64,000 nucleotides of DNA, from positions 1,612,001 to 1,676,000 of the forward strand of contig NZ_CP038256.1 of NCBI RefSeq assembly GCF_004564075.1, written 5' to 3'. Below, one piece after another: positions 9,357 to 17,025 of the stretch. The notes under the pieces are model-generated. The model was not told where the DNA came from. It saw only the letters and a program-made list of their open reading frames with translations, and searched no databases. A program made the position numbers and the translations under genes. This DNA comes from Microbacterium sediminis. Its GTDB lineage: Bacteria; Actinomycetota; Actinomycetes; Actinomycetales; Microbacteriaceae. How positions within the stretch are numbered: the stretch's first letter is position 1; each line of letters opens with the position of its first letter.

Positions 9357-11234
9357 CTATCCGCCGTCGTGCCGGCGGTGCGACAGCCGGCGCCGCAGCT
9401 TCACGAGCGTGAGCAGGAGCGTCGATCCGACGAGCGCGCTGAACAGCACGACCGCGATCATCCAGCTCTGCACCACCGACAGCACACCGATGAGAGCCAC
9501 GGCCAGAAGCAGCATCATCTCGCGCAGCTCCGCCCCGAACTGGTGCAGTCGCGCGGGCCGGGCCCGGATCGTGCCGAGCTGCTGCGCGGAGACGCCGAGC
9601 CGGGCGCGGGTGGTGGCGTCGATGAACACGATCGGGATGTCGGGCCACACCCCGAGGGTCTCGCGGACCCCGGGGAAGCGCCCGCCCCACGTGCCGTTGG
9701 CCACGCGGCGCCGCTCGCTCAGGACGTCGTCGGGCACCGCGAAGGCCTTGACCGCCATCGTGCGCACCCTCCCGCTCTCGTCGGCGGCGCCCTCCAGCAC
9801 CACGTAGTCGCCGCTCGCCACGCCGAGCAGCTGCAGCGAGAGCTCGGTCATGAGGCAGACATCGCGCTCCGTCGATGACGGATCGGCCATCGTGACCCGC
9901 AGGGTGAGCGAGTTCGGCGGACCGAGCAGCACGTCCGGCCACCGCGCACGGTCCACCTCGACCGGCCGCACGATGATGTGCTCGCCCGCCTCCACGCCCA
10001 GACCCATGCGCAGCATCTGGTCGACCTCCACCGCCTGCGGCGCCGGGTCGGGCACGCCGGCGCTTCCGTCGCGGTACACCGTCGCGATCACGCGCGGCGC
10101 GCCGTCGCCGACGCGGTCCGCGAGGGCCGCCGACACGATCTCGACGTGGCGCGGACGCCCGAGCAGCGCATCGGCCTCGACGCCCAGCCGCACCACGGAG
10201 CGACCGCGGCGGTCGAGCAGGTCGTGCGATCGTCCGGCGACGGCACGCACCGCTCCCCCGGCGAGGGGCATGGCCGATGCCTCGAACAGCGAGCCGTATC
10301 GTCGCGGCGATCGGCCGATCTCGTCCCCGAGCTCGTACAGCGGGTTCTCGGCGATGACGAGACCCGCCTCGCGCAGCACGGCGGCCGACCGATCGGCGTC
10401 GACACCGGCGCGCACGGCCTCCTCGGGCGTCGCGCCGAGGAGGCTCGCGACGGCGGGCGCGAGGATCAGGCGTTGGAGAACGGCGGCCTGATCGGCCATC
10501 CAGCGTCCCTGCGGCACCTCGTCCGGGCGCGAGACGCCGGCGGCGCCCATGACCCACCCGCCTCCGTCATCGCCCAGGTATCCGCCGCGCGAGACGTACG
10601 CGTAGGCGCCCGGCAGCCGCTCGCCCGAGGCGAGCACGATCTCGGCCTCGAGCCAGATGCGCCGATACAGCGGCGCCTCCGTCGCGTCGATGATGGCGAG
10701 GTGGCGGTCGTCGAGCAGCTGCAGCGCCATCTCGGTGACGGCCTCGGTGTCCGGAAAGAGCGTGGCCGGAACGTACCCCAGCGGCGACGCGAACGCCGAG
10801 AACCCGGCACGCACGCCGCGCACACGAGCCGGAATGGAGGGGACGGCGAGGGCGGCGCCCAGCCCGAGGAACTTGTGTCGCAGCTGCGACGGTGCCGCGT
10901 TCGAGCCGATCGCCAGCACCGGCACGCGCGCGTCGACGGCCACGCCGTAGCCCTCCTCGAGCACGGAGTTGAGGTACGGCGGCGCCGCGTGCGACAGCGA
11001 GAGCGCCTCGCGCTCCTCGCGGCCGAGCATCACCCGCGCCAGGCCGAGACGCAGCGGATGGTCCGCCCGCCAGGCGAACGGCGCCCCGTCGCGGTCGCGG
11101 ATCTCCCACAGCTCCTCGTCCGCGATGAGCGCGGCGTACGGCGGGCGCACGCCGGGATAGGTGAGCGGTTGGACCCGCGGCGCGCTCGAGGCGGCGTAGG
11201 GATCGGCGGGAAGGGATCCGGCGGCGGGGTTCAC
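9357..11234 (-). CDS. Putative GGCT-like / double-psi-barrel-like membrane fusion protein
   Basis: 625 residues, no named family recognised. The N-terminal half resembles the gamma-glutamylcyclotransferase (GGCT) fold: VLAIGSNAAPSQLRHKF (GSN at 110-112), GYVPATLFP (153-161), a candidate catalytic Glu186 in IIDATEAPLYRR, and the strand GAYAYVSRGGYLG. The second half holds three similar LGV-x2-G-type units, DQMLRMGLGVEAGEHIIVRP, LSLQLLGVASGDYVVLEGA and TTRARLGVSAQQLGTIRARP. They recall the VAT/Cdc48 N-domain double-psi barrel. It ends with two membrane helices (about residues 575-612) and a basic tail. The start is GTG with TAGGCT six bases upstream. The function is unknown; the fold assignments are by eye. 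Confidence 0.6.
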   Translation of the reverse strand: MNPAAGSLPADPYAASSAPRVQPLTYPGVRPPYAALIADEELWEIRDRDGAPFAWRADHPLRLGLARVMLGREEREALSLSHAAPPYLNSVLEEGYGVAVDARVPVLAIGSNAAPSQLRHKFLGLGAALAVPSIPARVRGVRAGFSAFASPLGYVPATLFPDTEAVTEMALQLLDDRHLAIIDATEAPLYRRIWLEAEIVLASGERLPGAYAYVSRGGYLGDDGGGWVMGAAGVSRPDEVPQGRWMADQAAVLQRLILAPAVASLLGATPEEAVRAGVDADRSAAVLREAGLVIAENPLYELGDEIGRSPRRYGSLFEASAMPLAGGAVRAVAGRSHDLLDRRGRSVVRLGVEADALLGRPRHVEIVSAALADRVGDGAPRVIATVYRDGSAGVPDPAPQAVEVDQMLRMGLGVEAGEHIIVRPVEVDRARWPDVLLGPPNSLTLRVTMADPSSTERDVCLMTELSLQLLGVASGDYVVLEGAADESGRVRTMAVKAFAVPDDVLSERRRVANGTWGGRFPGVRETLGVWPDIPIVFIDATTRARLGVSAQQLGTIRARPARLHQFGAELREMMLLLAVALIGVLSVVQSWMIAVVLFSALVGSTLLLTLVKLRRRLSHRRHDGG

Positions 11235-11240
11235 CCCGCG

Positions 11241-11246
11241 AGCCTA
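11241..11246 (-). promoter_or_regulatory. -10 hexamer TAGGCT, leaderless start of the GGCT-like gene
   Basis: TAGGCT on the minus strand ends six bases before the GTG at 11234. That is the spacing expected if transcription starts at the start codon. There is no Shine-Dalgarno sequence in the gap. Confidence 0.55.
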
Positions 11247-11266
11247 TCGATCACCTCGCGCCGTCC

Positions 11267-13270
11267 TCAGTCGCGCAGGCCGAGCGCCTCGGCGAGCGGC
11301 TCGGCCAGCTCGCGCGCGTAGGTCGCCGTGAGGTGGTGCTGGTCGCGGTAGACCGTGTGGCGGCCGATGATCACGGGGCAGATGCGCTCACCGTCGCGGT
11401 CCAGGCAGAGATAGTCGTTCAGGTCGACCAGCTCCGCGTGCGAGTCCTCGGCCACGGCCGCCATCGCGTCGGTGCCCGGACCACCCAGCGCCTCGTCGGC
11501 CGGCGCCGCGCACTCCAGCGCGCTCTCGAGGTTCTCCGCGAGGCACTCGATCGGCTCGAAGTCGAAGCGCGGGGTGTCGACGAGGAACGCGATCCGGGTC
11601 TGCGGCAGGGCCTCGACGATCTCGCGCAGCCCCGATCGCCACGCCTCGCCGGAGTCGACGTCCTCGGGCATCTTCTCCCACGAGTACGAGGCAACCACGA
11701 GCAGCTGCGGCGGGTCGGCGGCCAGCTCCTCCAGCACCGCGGCGCGCCACCGGTCGCACGCCTCGTACGCGTGGCCGTCGAGCACGTGCGCCGCGAAGCC
11801 CGACGAGCAGCCGCTCTTGGTGTGGGTCTCGAGGCGAAGCCCATCCTCGCGGGCGATCTGCGCGAGGGCCGGCGCCCAGCTGGCCGCGTGGGAGTCGCCC
11901 CACAGCACCACGCGCGAGCCGTCCTCGTCGCCGTACACACCGGGATCCGGCGCGTCCTCCCCGTAGCCGAGGTTCGCGTCGTCCGCGTACGGCTCGGCCT
12001 CGTCGCCCAGCGCGTCCTCGAGCGACGGCGTCACGTTGCCCGGCACCACCGACGTCACCGCCGGTGGGCTCGAGGCGGGGACGTCGGCCACGTCCTTGTC
12101 GGTGGTGGTCCGGGCGACCGGTGCCCACGCGGCGGTCGCCAGCGCGAGCACCGCCACGCCGCCGGTGGCGAGCGCCGCCAGGCCCAGCGAACGCCGCGGC
12201 CGCGCGCCGACCAGGGCGGGGGCGCGGCGCACCGGCTGCTCGACGAGGCGGTACAGGGCCCACGCGATCGGCACGCCGGCGAGGGCGAGCGCCGCATGCC
12301 ACGCCCACCCCTCCGGCACCAGCGGGGCGCCGAGCAGCAGCAGCGGCCAGTGCACGAGGTACAGCGAAAACGAGATGGCACCGAGGAACTGCATCGGTCG
12401 CGGCGCGAGCACCCGAGCCACGGCGAGGCGGTCGTCGGGCGCCACGGCCGATCCCGCGACGATCACCGCGGCGGTCGAGAGCACCGGCAGCAGCGCCGCG
12501 GCACCCGGCCACCCCGCCTCGGTCACCGCCACGACCGAGAGCACGATGCCGCCGAGACCCGCCCATCCGATCGCGAGCAGCAGCGGCCGGGGCAGGCGCG
12601 CGATCGCGGCGGCCGGCAGGAGCGCCGCGAGCGCCCCGATGCCGAACTCCCACGCGCGGGTCCACAGCGCGAAGAACGCCCACGAGGGCGAGGCGGCGGT
12701 CAGCACAAGGCAGCACGCGAGCGAGGCCGCCGTCACGGTGACGAGGAGCACGAGCACCGCCGTGTGCCGTGACCGGCCCAGGCGGCGCGCCAGCCACACC
12801 GCCGCCATCAGCAGCAGCGGGCAGACGAGGTACCACTGCTCCTCCACGCCGAGCGACCAGTAGTGCTGGAAGATCGACGGCGCGTCGTCGCCGAAGTAGT
12901 CCGTCTCGCGCGCCGCGAAGACGTAGTTCGGCACGAACAGGGCCGAGGCGAGGGCGTCGACGAGTGCCGGCCGGCGCTCCAGGGGCGGCGCGAGCAGCAC
13001 GGCCCCGACGGCGGTGAGCACGATCACCACGAGCGCCGCGGGCAGGATGCGCCGCGCCCGCCGCGCCGCGAACGCCGGCAGATCGATCCGCCCGGTGCTC
13101 TCGATCTCGCGCACGAGCACGCCCGTGATGAGGAAGCCCGAGACGACGAAGAACACGTCGACCCCCACGAACCCGCCGCGGGCCCACGCGAATCCCGCGT
13201 GCTGCAGCACCACCGCCGCCACCGCGATCGCTCGCAGACCCTGGATGTCCGCGCGGAATCCGCCACTCAT
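11267..13270 (-). CDS. Acyltransferase 3 / SGNH fusion protein (OafA-like cell-envelope O-acyltransferase)
   Basis: 667 residues. N-terminal acyltransferase-3 domain: RADIQGLRAIAVAAVVLQHA, GGFVGVDVFFVVSGFLITG, ARRARRILPAALVV and QHYWSLGVEEQWYL, with about ten or eleven membrane helices up to residue about 380. After a Ser/Pro linker comes a periplasmic SGNH domain with block I GDSHAASWAPAL and the C-terminal catalytic Asp/His motif DQHHLTATYAREL. Proteins of this design move an acyl group across the membrane and place it on a surface sugar or peptidoglycan. The substrate is not predictable; no glycan gene cluster adjoins it. Confidence 0.9.
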   Translation of the reverse strand: MSGGFRADIQGLRAIAVAAVVLQHAGFAWARGGFVGVDVFFVVSGFLITGVLVREIESTGRIDLPAFAARRARRILPAALVVIVLTAVGAVLLAPPLERRPALVDALASALFVPNYVFAARETDYFGDDAPSIFQHYWSLGVEEQWYLVCPLLLMAAVWLARRLGRSRHTAVLVLLVTVTAASLACCLVLTAASPSWAFFALWTRAWEFGIGALAALLPAAAIARLPRPLLLAIGWAGLGGIVLSVVAVTEAGWPGAAALLPVLSTAAVIVAGSAVAPDDRLAVARVLAPRPMQFLGAISFSLYLVHWPLLLLGAPLVPEGWAWHAALALAGVPIAWALYRLVEQPVRRAPALVGARPRRSLGLAALATGGVAVLALATAAWAPVARTTTDKDVADVPASSPPAVTSVVPGNVTPSLEDALGDEAEPYADDANLGYGEDAPDPGVYGDEDGSRVVLWGDSHAASWAPALAQIAREDGLRLETHTKSGCSSGFAAHVLDGHAYEACDRWRAAVLEELAADPPQLLVVASYSWEKMPEDVDSGEAWRSGLREIVEALPQTRIAFLVDTPRFDFEPIECLAENLESALECAAPADEALGGPGTDAMAAVAEDSHAELVDLNDYLCLDRDGERICPVIIGRHTVYRDQHHLTATYARELAEPLAEALGLRD

Positions 13271-13370
13271 CCCCGGGATCCTCCGTCACCCAGGTGAACG
13301 CGAGGTGACAGCGCCCGGCTCGTGGCGCGCCGCTGGCGGTCCACACGGGCGGGATGCTTGAGTGGTCGGC

Positions 13371-13799
13371 ATGACGATCGCGCACGAGGCGGCCACCCCG
13401 ACCAGCACGGCGGGGACCGTCCGGGTGCTCAGAGTCTTCCTCATCCGCGTGCTGATCGCGGCCGCCGTGTACGCGTGGCTCGTGCACGGGAGCAAGAGCG
13501 GCGCGGTAGGACCGGAACCGGATGCGGCGAGGGTCTCGTTCGCGATCGGCCCGAATCCGATCATGCTGATCGTCTTCGCGGTGATCGCGATCAGCGGATT
13601 CCGCGCCGCGGAGCGCGGGGAGCCGGAACTTGCGGCCCTGCTTCGCCGCCGTCTGCGGCTGATCGTCGCTCTCGTCGCGCTGTCGCTCGTCGTCACGGTC
13701 TGCTGGATCTCGCTCTACCCGCTCGAGGGGTGGCCGCAGCCGAACACGTGGTTCTTCCCGTTCCCGTTCGCCGCCGTGGAGATGGTCGGCCCGAGCTGA
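13371..13799 (+). CDS. Small three-helix membrane protein, unknown function
   Basis: 142 residues from the ATG at 13371. Three hydrophobic stretches are visible: LIRVLIAAAVYAWLV (about 23-37), IMLIVFAVIAISGF (about 63-76) and LIVALVALSLVVTVCWISL (about 95-113). The middle loop is charged (RAAERGEPELAALLRRRLR). It ends FPFPFAAVEMVGPS. It stands alone between an acyltransferase gene read the other way and a convergent HNH gene. I do not recognise the family. Codon use fits its neighbours, so it is likely a real gene. Confidence 0.6.
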   Translation: MTIAHEAATPTSTAGTVRVLRVFLIRVLIAAAVYAWLVHGSKSGAVGPEPDAARVSFAIGPNPIMLIVFAVIAISGFRAAERGEPELAALLRRRLRLIVALVALSLVVTVCWISLYPLEGWPQPNTWFFPFPFAAVEMVGPS

Positions 13800-13811
13800 C
13801 CCGTTTCTCCA

Positions 13812-13857
13812 CGGCGTCAGCGCGGCCAGAACGGCGGCGTCGACGCGGTCAGAACGG
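13812..13857. repeat. 23-bp tandem duplication at the end of the HNH gene
   Basis: Two adjacent 23-base units (13812-13834 and 13835-13857) differ at three positions; both begin CGGCGTC and end CAGAACGG. The stop codon of the HNH gene (13849-13851) lies inside the second unit, so the duplication touches its 3' end. Confidence 0.8.
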
Positions 13858-15438
13858 GGCGTCGCCGGCCGGCGGCAGGCGGTCCCACTCGCTCGCGTAC
13901 GCCATCGCACCCCGTCGCGGCGACCCTCGTTCCGCCGCCGCGTCCGCTCCGGGCGGCGCCCCGGGCCGCGGTCCAGGATCGGGGAACTCGTCGCGGAAGA
14001 CGACGCGCGTGGGTGGGTGGTCGGTGTAGGTGTGTCCGGCGGGGCTGGTCCACTCCAGCACCCCGCCCCGTCGCTGCCGCACTCGCCACGGCGAGTGGTG
14101 TTTGAGCATGTGATGCGGTTCGCACACCGCCGCGAGATTGTCGAGGCGCGTCTGCCCTCCGTGCGCCCAGTCGACCGTGTGATCGATATCCGCCTCCCGT
14201 GCCGGCACGCCGCATCCCGGGAACCGGCAGGTGCCGTCCCGCGCCGCCAGCCACCGCCGCTGCGCGATCGTCGGCCGATACGTGTCCACCGCCACGAGGG
14301 CGCCCGTGTCGGGGCGGACGAGCAGCCGCTCCCACGTCGGCGCGGTCCCGGCCAGGGCCCATGCGCCGAGCGTGTCGATCGGGGTGGCCCCATCCAGGAA
14401 CGCCACGTGGTCGGCCTCGAGAGGGTCGATCAGCGCGTCGACCGGGATCGTGACCTGCACCCGCGCCGTGAACGCCCGCGATCCGTCGTCGCCTGGCGCA
14501 TGCAGGTGATGCGCCGTGGGGACCGCCGTGAGCAGCAGGTCGCCCAGGAGGTCGGCCCGCAGCTCGTCCAGACCGCGCGTGTCGCCCGGGTCCGCGGCGA
14601 CGCCCGCCGCCGCCCGCCCCGAGCTGGCCGTGTCGTCCGCGTCGCTGGACGCGTCGTGCGCCACCGCACCCGCGCCCGGCGCGGTCGCACTCGCGCCCGG
14701 CGGCCGAACCCAGGGGTCCGCCGTCTCGAGCATCGCTCGCTCGGTGCCGCCGCGCCCGGCGCGGCGTCGCTCGCGTTTCGCCGCGAGCCCCAGCTGTGTC
14801 AGCCGATCGCGGATGCCGTGCGCGACCGGCGAGGCGAGCACGGCGCACAGCTCGCTCATCCCGTCCTGGAGATCCCGCACCCACACCCCGCGCTCGGCCC
14901 GGGCCTGCTCATGCCGAGCCTGCATCGACACCGGCGCGAGCTTCGCCGCCAGAACGCGCACGATCCGTCCGGTCTGCGCCGGTGTCCGCACGCGCGCCTC
15001 GTCGATCGCCCGCTTCTCGAACAGGCCCAGCCGATCCTCCGCGCCCTCCGCGAACCGGCCCGCCTCCGCCTGAATATGCCGCGCGTGCGCCATCTGCAGC
15101 CGGCCCTGCCGCAGCGCCTCCACCACCCGCGGCAGGCGTTCCACCAGATCGGCCGCCTCTTCCAGCCGTGCACGGGCCGACCGCGGCGATTCCCGCAGCG
15201 CACACGCGACCTCCGCCGCCATCGACCGCACCGGGAACTCATAGGCCCCCGAGGCCCCCGAACGCTCCTGCTGGTCCCGCGCCAGCGTCAGCAGTCGTGC
15301 CCGCACCGCGACCGCTCGCGCCTCGAGCCGCGCGATCTCGCGCTGCACCTCCCGCAGCTCCGCGATCCCCGCACGCACCTCGGCGAGCTCACCCGGCGTG
15401 AACTCCCAGGTCGAGGGCGGAATCGCGGTGATCGTCAT
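13849..15438 (-). CDS. DUF222 / HNH endonuclease domain protein (13E12-repeat family)
   Basis: 529 residues. A long helical DUF222 region comes first (LREVQREIARLEARAVAVRA, then SMAAEVACALRESPRSARAR and LEEAADLVERLPRVVEAL). The C-terminal HNH nuclease motif is RDGTCRFPGCGVPAREADID, HTVDWAHGGQTRLDNLAAV and CEPHHMLKHH; the Cys pairs and the D-H...N...H residues are all present. A variable Ala/Asp/Gly-rich stretch (about 245-290) separates them. The family is abundant and multicopy in actinobacteria; its role is uncertain, possibly selfish or repeat-associated. Both flanks carry short tandem repeats. The ATG at 15438 has GAGGAGA upstream. Confidence 0.88.
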   Translation of the reverse strand: MTITAIPPSTWEFTPGELAEVRAGIAELREVQREIARLEARAVAVRARLLTLARDQQERSGASGAYEFPVRSMAAEVACALRESPRSARARLEEAADLVERLPRVVEALRQGRLQMAHARHIQAEAGRFAEGAEDRLGLFEKRAIDEARVRTPAQTGRIVRVLAAKLAPVSMQARHEQARAERGVWVRDLQDGMSELCAVLASPVAHGIRDRLTQLGLAAKRERRRAGRGGTERAMLETADPWVRPPGASATAPGAGAVAHDASSDADDTASSGRAAAGVAADPGDTRGLDELRADLLGDLLLTAVPTAHHLHAPGDDGSRAFTARVQVTIPVDALIDPLEADHVAFLDGATPIDTLGAWALAGTAPTWERLLVRPDTGALVAVDTYRPTIAQRRWLAARDGTCRFPGCGVPAREADIDHTVDWAHGGQTRLDNLAAVCEPHHMLKHHSPWRVRQRRGGVLEWTSPAGHTYTDHPPTRVVFRDEFPDPGPRPGAPPGADAAAERGSPRRGAMAYASEWDRLPPAGDAPF

Positions 15439-15540
15439 GACCCGATTCTCCTCGGGGCCACCGACATTCGAAGAGAGAATCGAGGGGGCCGGGATCGGCG
15501 TGAGATGGTCGCTTCAGCTCCGCGGCCTGCGGCCGCTCCC

Positions 15541-15620
15541 TTCAGCAACCGGGCACGCGCGTCGAGATCGTTCAGCAACCGGGCGCGCGCACCGCGATAG
15601 CTCAGCAACCGAGCGGCACC
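15541..15620. repeat. Three direct repeats with an exact 30-bp period
   Basis: Units begin at 15541, 15571 and 15601, each with the core TCAGCAACCG. The first two share 19 of the first 20 bases (TTCAGCAACCGGGCnCGCGC) and most of the next ten; the third is more diverged. They fill the gap between the HNH gene and the LCP gene. The core resembles the end of a repeat I associate with Microbacteriaceae intergenic spacers. Confidence 0.8.
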
Positions 15621-15633
15621 CGTCCCGGATCCG

Positions 15634-16863
15634 TCAGCCGTTGCCGGCCGAGCAGCGCGTCTCGTCCGCGGTCTGCCCGTAGACGTTGTCGGGCTGCGCC
15701 GTCGGTGACGCCGACGGCGGCGGCGTCGCGCCCTCGGTCGGCTCCGCGCCCTCCGTCGGCACGGAACCCGAGCCGGGCTGCGGGGCGAACTCGGTGTTGT
15801 CGCGGATCGACTGGATCAGCGTGGCGGCGTTGACCTCGTCCGCGACCACCCGATCGGGGTCCTGCGGCCAGTCGTAGACGGGGAAGCGCACGAACCGGAA
15901 GTCCGACAGCGGCACGTTCCGCACCGCCAGTGCGACCCGCGCGAGGTAGACCGGGTCGGTGAGGCCCGTGGAGGGCTCGATGGCGCGCACGGCGGTGCGG
16001 GCAAGGGCGAAGAGCCGGCCCCAGTCGCTCAGCGTCTCCTCGCTCATGAGCTTGCGGACCAGGGCGGCCATGTACACCTGCTGGTTGCCGATACGGGCGA
16101 GATCGCTCCCGCCCTCGAGCCCATGGCGCGTGCGCAGGAACTCGAGCGCCCGCACCCCGTCGATCGTGTGCTCGCCGGCCTCGAAGTACGCGCCGGCCTC
16201 CGGGTCGTGGATGGGCGTCTCCACGCACACCGTGACGCCGCCGATCGCGCTCGTCAGGCCGATGACGCCGCCCCACGTGATGCTCGCGGCGTGGTCCACG
16301 GGAAGACCCGTGAGCTCCTCGACGGCGGCCGCCGAGCACGCCAGGCCGCCGATCGCGTACGCCGAGTTGAGCTGGCCGAAGTAGCCGCCGTCCTCCTCGC
16401 CGCTCTCGGTCTCGCACACCGGCAGGTCGACCATGAGATCACGCGGGAAGCTGAGGACGGTGACGCGGCGCGGCTCCGGCGAGATGTGCAGCAGCATCAC
16501 CACGTCGCTGTTGGCGACGAGCTCGCGCCCGTCGTCGCCGTACTCCTTGTCGCGGCAGCGATCCCCCATGATCGCCGCATAGTCGCGCTCGCAGATGTCC
16601 AGACCGAGCAGCAGGATGCTCACGCCACGGTCGTCCAGCTCGGTGATCCCCGGCGGGACGGCGTCGTCGCCGATCTGCACCGCGTCCTCGGTCAGCGCGG
16701 AGTACAGATCGTTCACCGCGAACGCCACGACGCCCGCGCCGGCCACGAGCACCGTGGCGAGGCCGATCCCGAGCAGCGCGAGCAGCTGGCGCACGGGGTG
16801 GGGTCTCGGCAGCTGCCCGTGCCGGGCGAGCGTCTGCCTCGTGCGGGCGTGCGACGGGCTCAT
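15634..16863 (-). CDS. LytR-CpsA-Psr (LCP) family cell-wall glycopolymer ligase
   Basis: 409 residues. A basic cytoplasmic N-terminus leads to one membrane helix (about 27-52, LLALLGIGLATVLVAGAGVV), then an extracellular LCP domain. Family motifs: ILLLGLDICERDY, SDVVMLLHISPEP, LSFPRDLMVDLP with the pyrophosphate-binding Arg, and FLRTRHGLEGGSDLARIGNQ. The C-terminus is Pro/Ser/Thr-rich and ends in a lone Cys. LCP enzymes attach teichoic-acid-like or arabinogalactan-type polymers to peptidoglycan from lipid carriers. Two extra Cys residues in the ERDY/GDRCRDK and PVCETE segments could form a disulfide. Its start may be leaderless (CACAAT six bases upstream). Confidence 0.92.
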   Translation of the reverse strand: MSPSHARTRQTLARHGQLPRPHPVRQLLALLGIGLATVLVAGAGVVAFAVNDLYSALTEDAVQIGDDAVPPGITELDDRGVSILLLGLDICERDYAAIMGDRCRDKEYGDDGRELVANSDVVMLLHISPEPRRVTVLSFPRDLMVDLPVCETESGEEDGGYFGQLNSAYAIGGLACSAAAVEELTGLPVDHAASITWGGVIGLTSAIGGVTVCVETPIHDPEAGAYFEAGEHTIDGVRALEFLRTRHGLEGGSDLARIGNQQVYMAALVRKLMSEETLSDWGRLFALARTAVRAIEPSTGLTDPVYLARVALAVRNVPLSDFRFVRFPVYDWPQDPDRVVADEVNAATLIQSIRDNTEFAPQPGSGSVPTEGAEPTEGATPPPSASPTAQPDNVYGQTADETRCSAGNG

Positions 16864-16991
16864 GCCGCCATTGTGGACCTCGGGCCGCCCGTGCGCCGGA
16901 AAGAATCGCGGCGAAAGCCCACGGGCAGGCGTTCGTGCCAGGGATCGAACGCCGCAACCGCGTCGGCGGCGCCGACACCCGCGCGGACTCC

Positions 16992-17017
16992 TCGCCTCGG
17001 GCCACGACGGCCCTGAG
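16992..17017 (-). terminator. Hairpin just after ffh
   Basis: On the minus strand GCCTC-A-GGGCC, loop GTCGT, then GGCCC-GAGGC form a ten-base-pair stem with one bulged A. It begins nine bases past the ffh stop. It has no T-run, as is common in high-GC actinobacteria, so terminator activity is inferred. Confidence 0.55.
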
Positions 17018-17025
17018 GCCCGGGG

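Noticed and set aside
15541..15620. A mini CRISPR array
   Set aside because: Variable parts are only ten bases, there are just three units, and no cas gene is in the window.
16920..16960. A tRNA remnant (TTCGATCCCTGGCA-like stretch on the minus strand after ffh)
   Set aside because: No matching acceptor, D or anticodon stem could be folded around it.
16864..17025. A 4.5S/SRP RNA gene beside ffh
   Set aside because: No GGAA/GAGC tetraloop domain or symmetric loop is seen; only the short hairpin after ffh.
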